From: Deltaproteobacteria bacterium
GTDB lineage: Bacteria > Desulfobacterota > Desulfobacteria > Desulfobacterales > Desulfatibacillaceae
Length of the DNA stretch: 6,024 nt
Reading direction: 5' to 3'
Assembly (NCBI GenBank): GCA_021815525.1
Contig: JAKAGN010000182.1
Location: 1 to 6,024 of the forward strand
The translations under genes were made by a program, and so were the position numbers. Positions 5,174 through 6,024 of this stretch are shown here, in pieces. The notes under the pieces are model-generated. The model worked only from the letters and a program-made list of their open reading frames with translations, ran no database searches and was not told where the DNA came from. Positions within the stretch are counted from its first letter, which is position 1. Every line of letters begins with the position of its first letter.

Positions 5174-5878
5174 ATGAGCGAAGAAAAATCGGCCCCAAAA
5201 GGCGCGGAAGCCACGAAACCGGCCGGCCGCGGCTGGATTACGGCTACGGTCCTGGGCCTTGCCATAGGCCTTGCGGCAAGCCTCGCCGTGGGATGGGCGG
5301 CCTTCCCGCGGCTCCTCTACGAGACCCGCAGGCAGCCCCTCGACTTCAACCACAAGCTCCACGTGGAGAACGCGGGCTCCTGCGAGAGCTGCCACGCCTT
5401 CACCGAGGACGGCCGCTTTCCGGGCCTTCCCGGGATCGACAACTGCGTCCAGTGCCACGCGGACATCCAGGGCAAGGATCCGAGCGAAGCGATCCTGGTG
5501 AACGATTACATTAAAAAGGGCCGGGAAATCCCCTGGCTGGTTTACTCCCGCCAGCCCCAGTGCGTGTTCTTCTCCCACGCGGCCCACGTCTTTTCCCCGG
5601 CGATGGCGAAAATGGCCGGGGTGACGCCCGACGAGGGCGCCTCGCCCGGGGCCGAGAACCCGGCCGTCTGCGCCGCCTGCCACGGCCACGACGGGGACTC
5701 CGAGCACGTACGGCCCCTCTACGTCAACCGCATCACCGGCGAGAGCCGGGACGTTTACGGCAAAAACATCGCGGGCTTCGCCGAGCACATATCGGACCGC
5801 ATGAAGATGGACGCCTGCGTGGACTGCCACGCCAAGGTGAAGCCGAAAAAGGAAGCCTGCAACGTGTGCCATAAGTAG
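5174..5878 (+). CDS. qrcA: Membrane-anchored multiheme cytochrome c, QrcA-like
   Basis: The 234-residue protein has a charged N-terminus, one transmembrane helix (about 21-44) acting as an uncleaved anchor, and a periplasmic heme domain. Five CxxCH sites are present: C70/C73/H74, C91/C94/H95, C166/C169/H170, C215/C218/H219 and C229/C232/H233. Axial histidines are probably in FNHKLH (58-63) and FSHAAH (133-138). A further C130-VFFS-H135 could bind a heme through one cysteine. The layout, and the stretch IPWLVYSRQP (119-128), resemble QrcA, the cytochrome of the Qrc complex that passes electrons from periplasmic cytochrome c3 to menaquinone in sulfate reducers; this rests on memory. Against it, no qrcB follows within 146 bases and a hairpin intervenes. 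Alternatives are another NapC-independent multiheme cytochrome of a membrane redox complex. The ribosome site before ATG 5174 is weak (GGGCGAAAG). Cytochrome assignment is firm, QrcA about 60 percent. Confidence 0.9.
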   Translation: MSEEKSAPKGAEATKPAGRGWITATVLGLAIGLAASLAVGWAAFPRLLYETRRQPLDFNHKLHVENAGSCESCHAFTEDGRFPGLPGIDNCVQCHADIQGKDPSEAILVNDYIKKGREIPWLVYSRQPQCVFFSHAAHVFSPAMAKMAGVTPDEGASPGAENPAVCAACHGHDGDSEHVRPLYVNRITGESRDVYGKNIAGFAEHISDRMKMDACVDCHAKVKPKKEACNVCHK

Positions 5879-5954
5879 CCCGGCTTCCGGTATGCACCGC
5901 CGTCAACCGTTTTGCGATGACGGTACATCATAGGTCTTTTAAGTACCTAAAGTG

Positions 5955-5992
5955 TTTTGGAAAGGGTGGGAGGGGGTGCGGGGGAGGGAGGG
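5955..5992 (+). repeat. G-rich intergenic repeat, copy 2 (quadruplex-type)
   Basis: After TTTTGGAAA come G-runs at 5964-5966, 5968-5970, 5972-5976, 5980-5984, 5986-5988 and 5990-5992, separated by one to three bases. It shares the AGGGGGTGCGGGGGAGGG core and the TTTT-GGAA lead-in with copy 1 at 5004-5043. It runs directly into the terminal hairpin, so the pair may form one repeat unit. Confidence 0.65.
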
Positions 5993-6022
5993 AAGAACCT
6001 TTTATTCATAAAAGGTTTTCCC
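5990..6022 (+). terminator. Strong hairpin downstream of the cytochrome, possible terminator
   Basis: AACCTTTT (5996-6003) pairs with AAAAGGTT (6010-6017), then GGGAA (5990-5994) pairs with TTCCC (6018-6022) with one G bulged at 5995. An extra A-T pair closes a TTCA loop. It lies about 110 bases after the cytochrome stop. The window ends two bases later, so any T tract is not visible. It may terminate the cytochrome transcript or belong to the G-rich repeat element. Confidence 0.5.
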
Positions 6023-6024
6023 GC

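Noticed and set aside
5132..5872. Minus-strand open frame opposite the cytochrome (246 codons)
   Set aside because: The plus strand has five heme motifs and a membrane anchor. The antisense product is a Val, Ala, Gly-rich shadow.

Overview
The window reads as chromosomal DNA from a GC-rich anaerobic bacterium, most likely a sulfate-reducing or related member of the Desulfobacterota (former Deltaproteobacteria). The pointers are a multiheme c-type cytochrome resembling QrcA, a Cys-rich bis-[4Fe-4S] protein with an N-terminal winged-helix-like region, a sigma54-activator-type AAA+ regulator, and intergenic G-rich/hairpin repeats. This placement is an inference from gene content; no rRNA or tRNA gene is visible.

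Layout. Positions 1-929 (minus) hold the N-terminal 309 codons of a sigma54-activator-like AAA+ protein that runs off the left edge. Upstream of it on the same strand, 1037-2206 encodes a 389-residue iron-sulfur protein. The two may be co-transcribed from a sigma70-like promoter at 2312-2340. A divergent intergenic region (2207-2433) separates them from a rightward pair: rimO (GTG start at 2434, ending 3780) and an IspB-type polyprenyl diphosphate synthase (3788-4768). These two are 7 bases apart and clearly coupled. A 405-base gene-free stretch (4769-5173) is packed with hairpins, a G-rich repeat, short direct repeats and a good sigma70-like promoter. It leads into a membrane-anchored pentaheme (possibly hexaheme) cytochrome c (5174-5878). 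The last 146 bases hold a second copy of the G-rich repeat followed by a strong hairpin.

How the genes fit together. The polyprenyl synthase probably makes the isoprenoid tail of menaquinone. A QrcA-type cytochrome would feed periplasmic electrons to a menaquinone reductase. RimO modifies ribosomal protein S12. The iron-sulfur protein and its regulator-like neighbour look like an anaerobic redox or regulatory pair of unknown role.

The most unusual observations are: the AAA+ regulator lacks the GAFTGA loop and several other signature residues; the cytochrome has a non-canonical Cys-x4-His site and no visible partner subunit; and two promoters overlap short repeated motifs that look like operators. 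I do not see a clearly new multi-gene system. The rightward genes are ordinary housekeeping genes.
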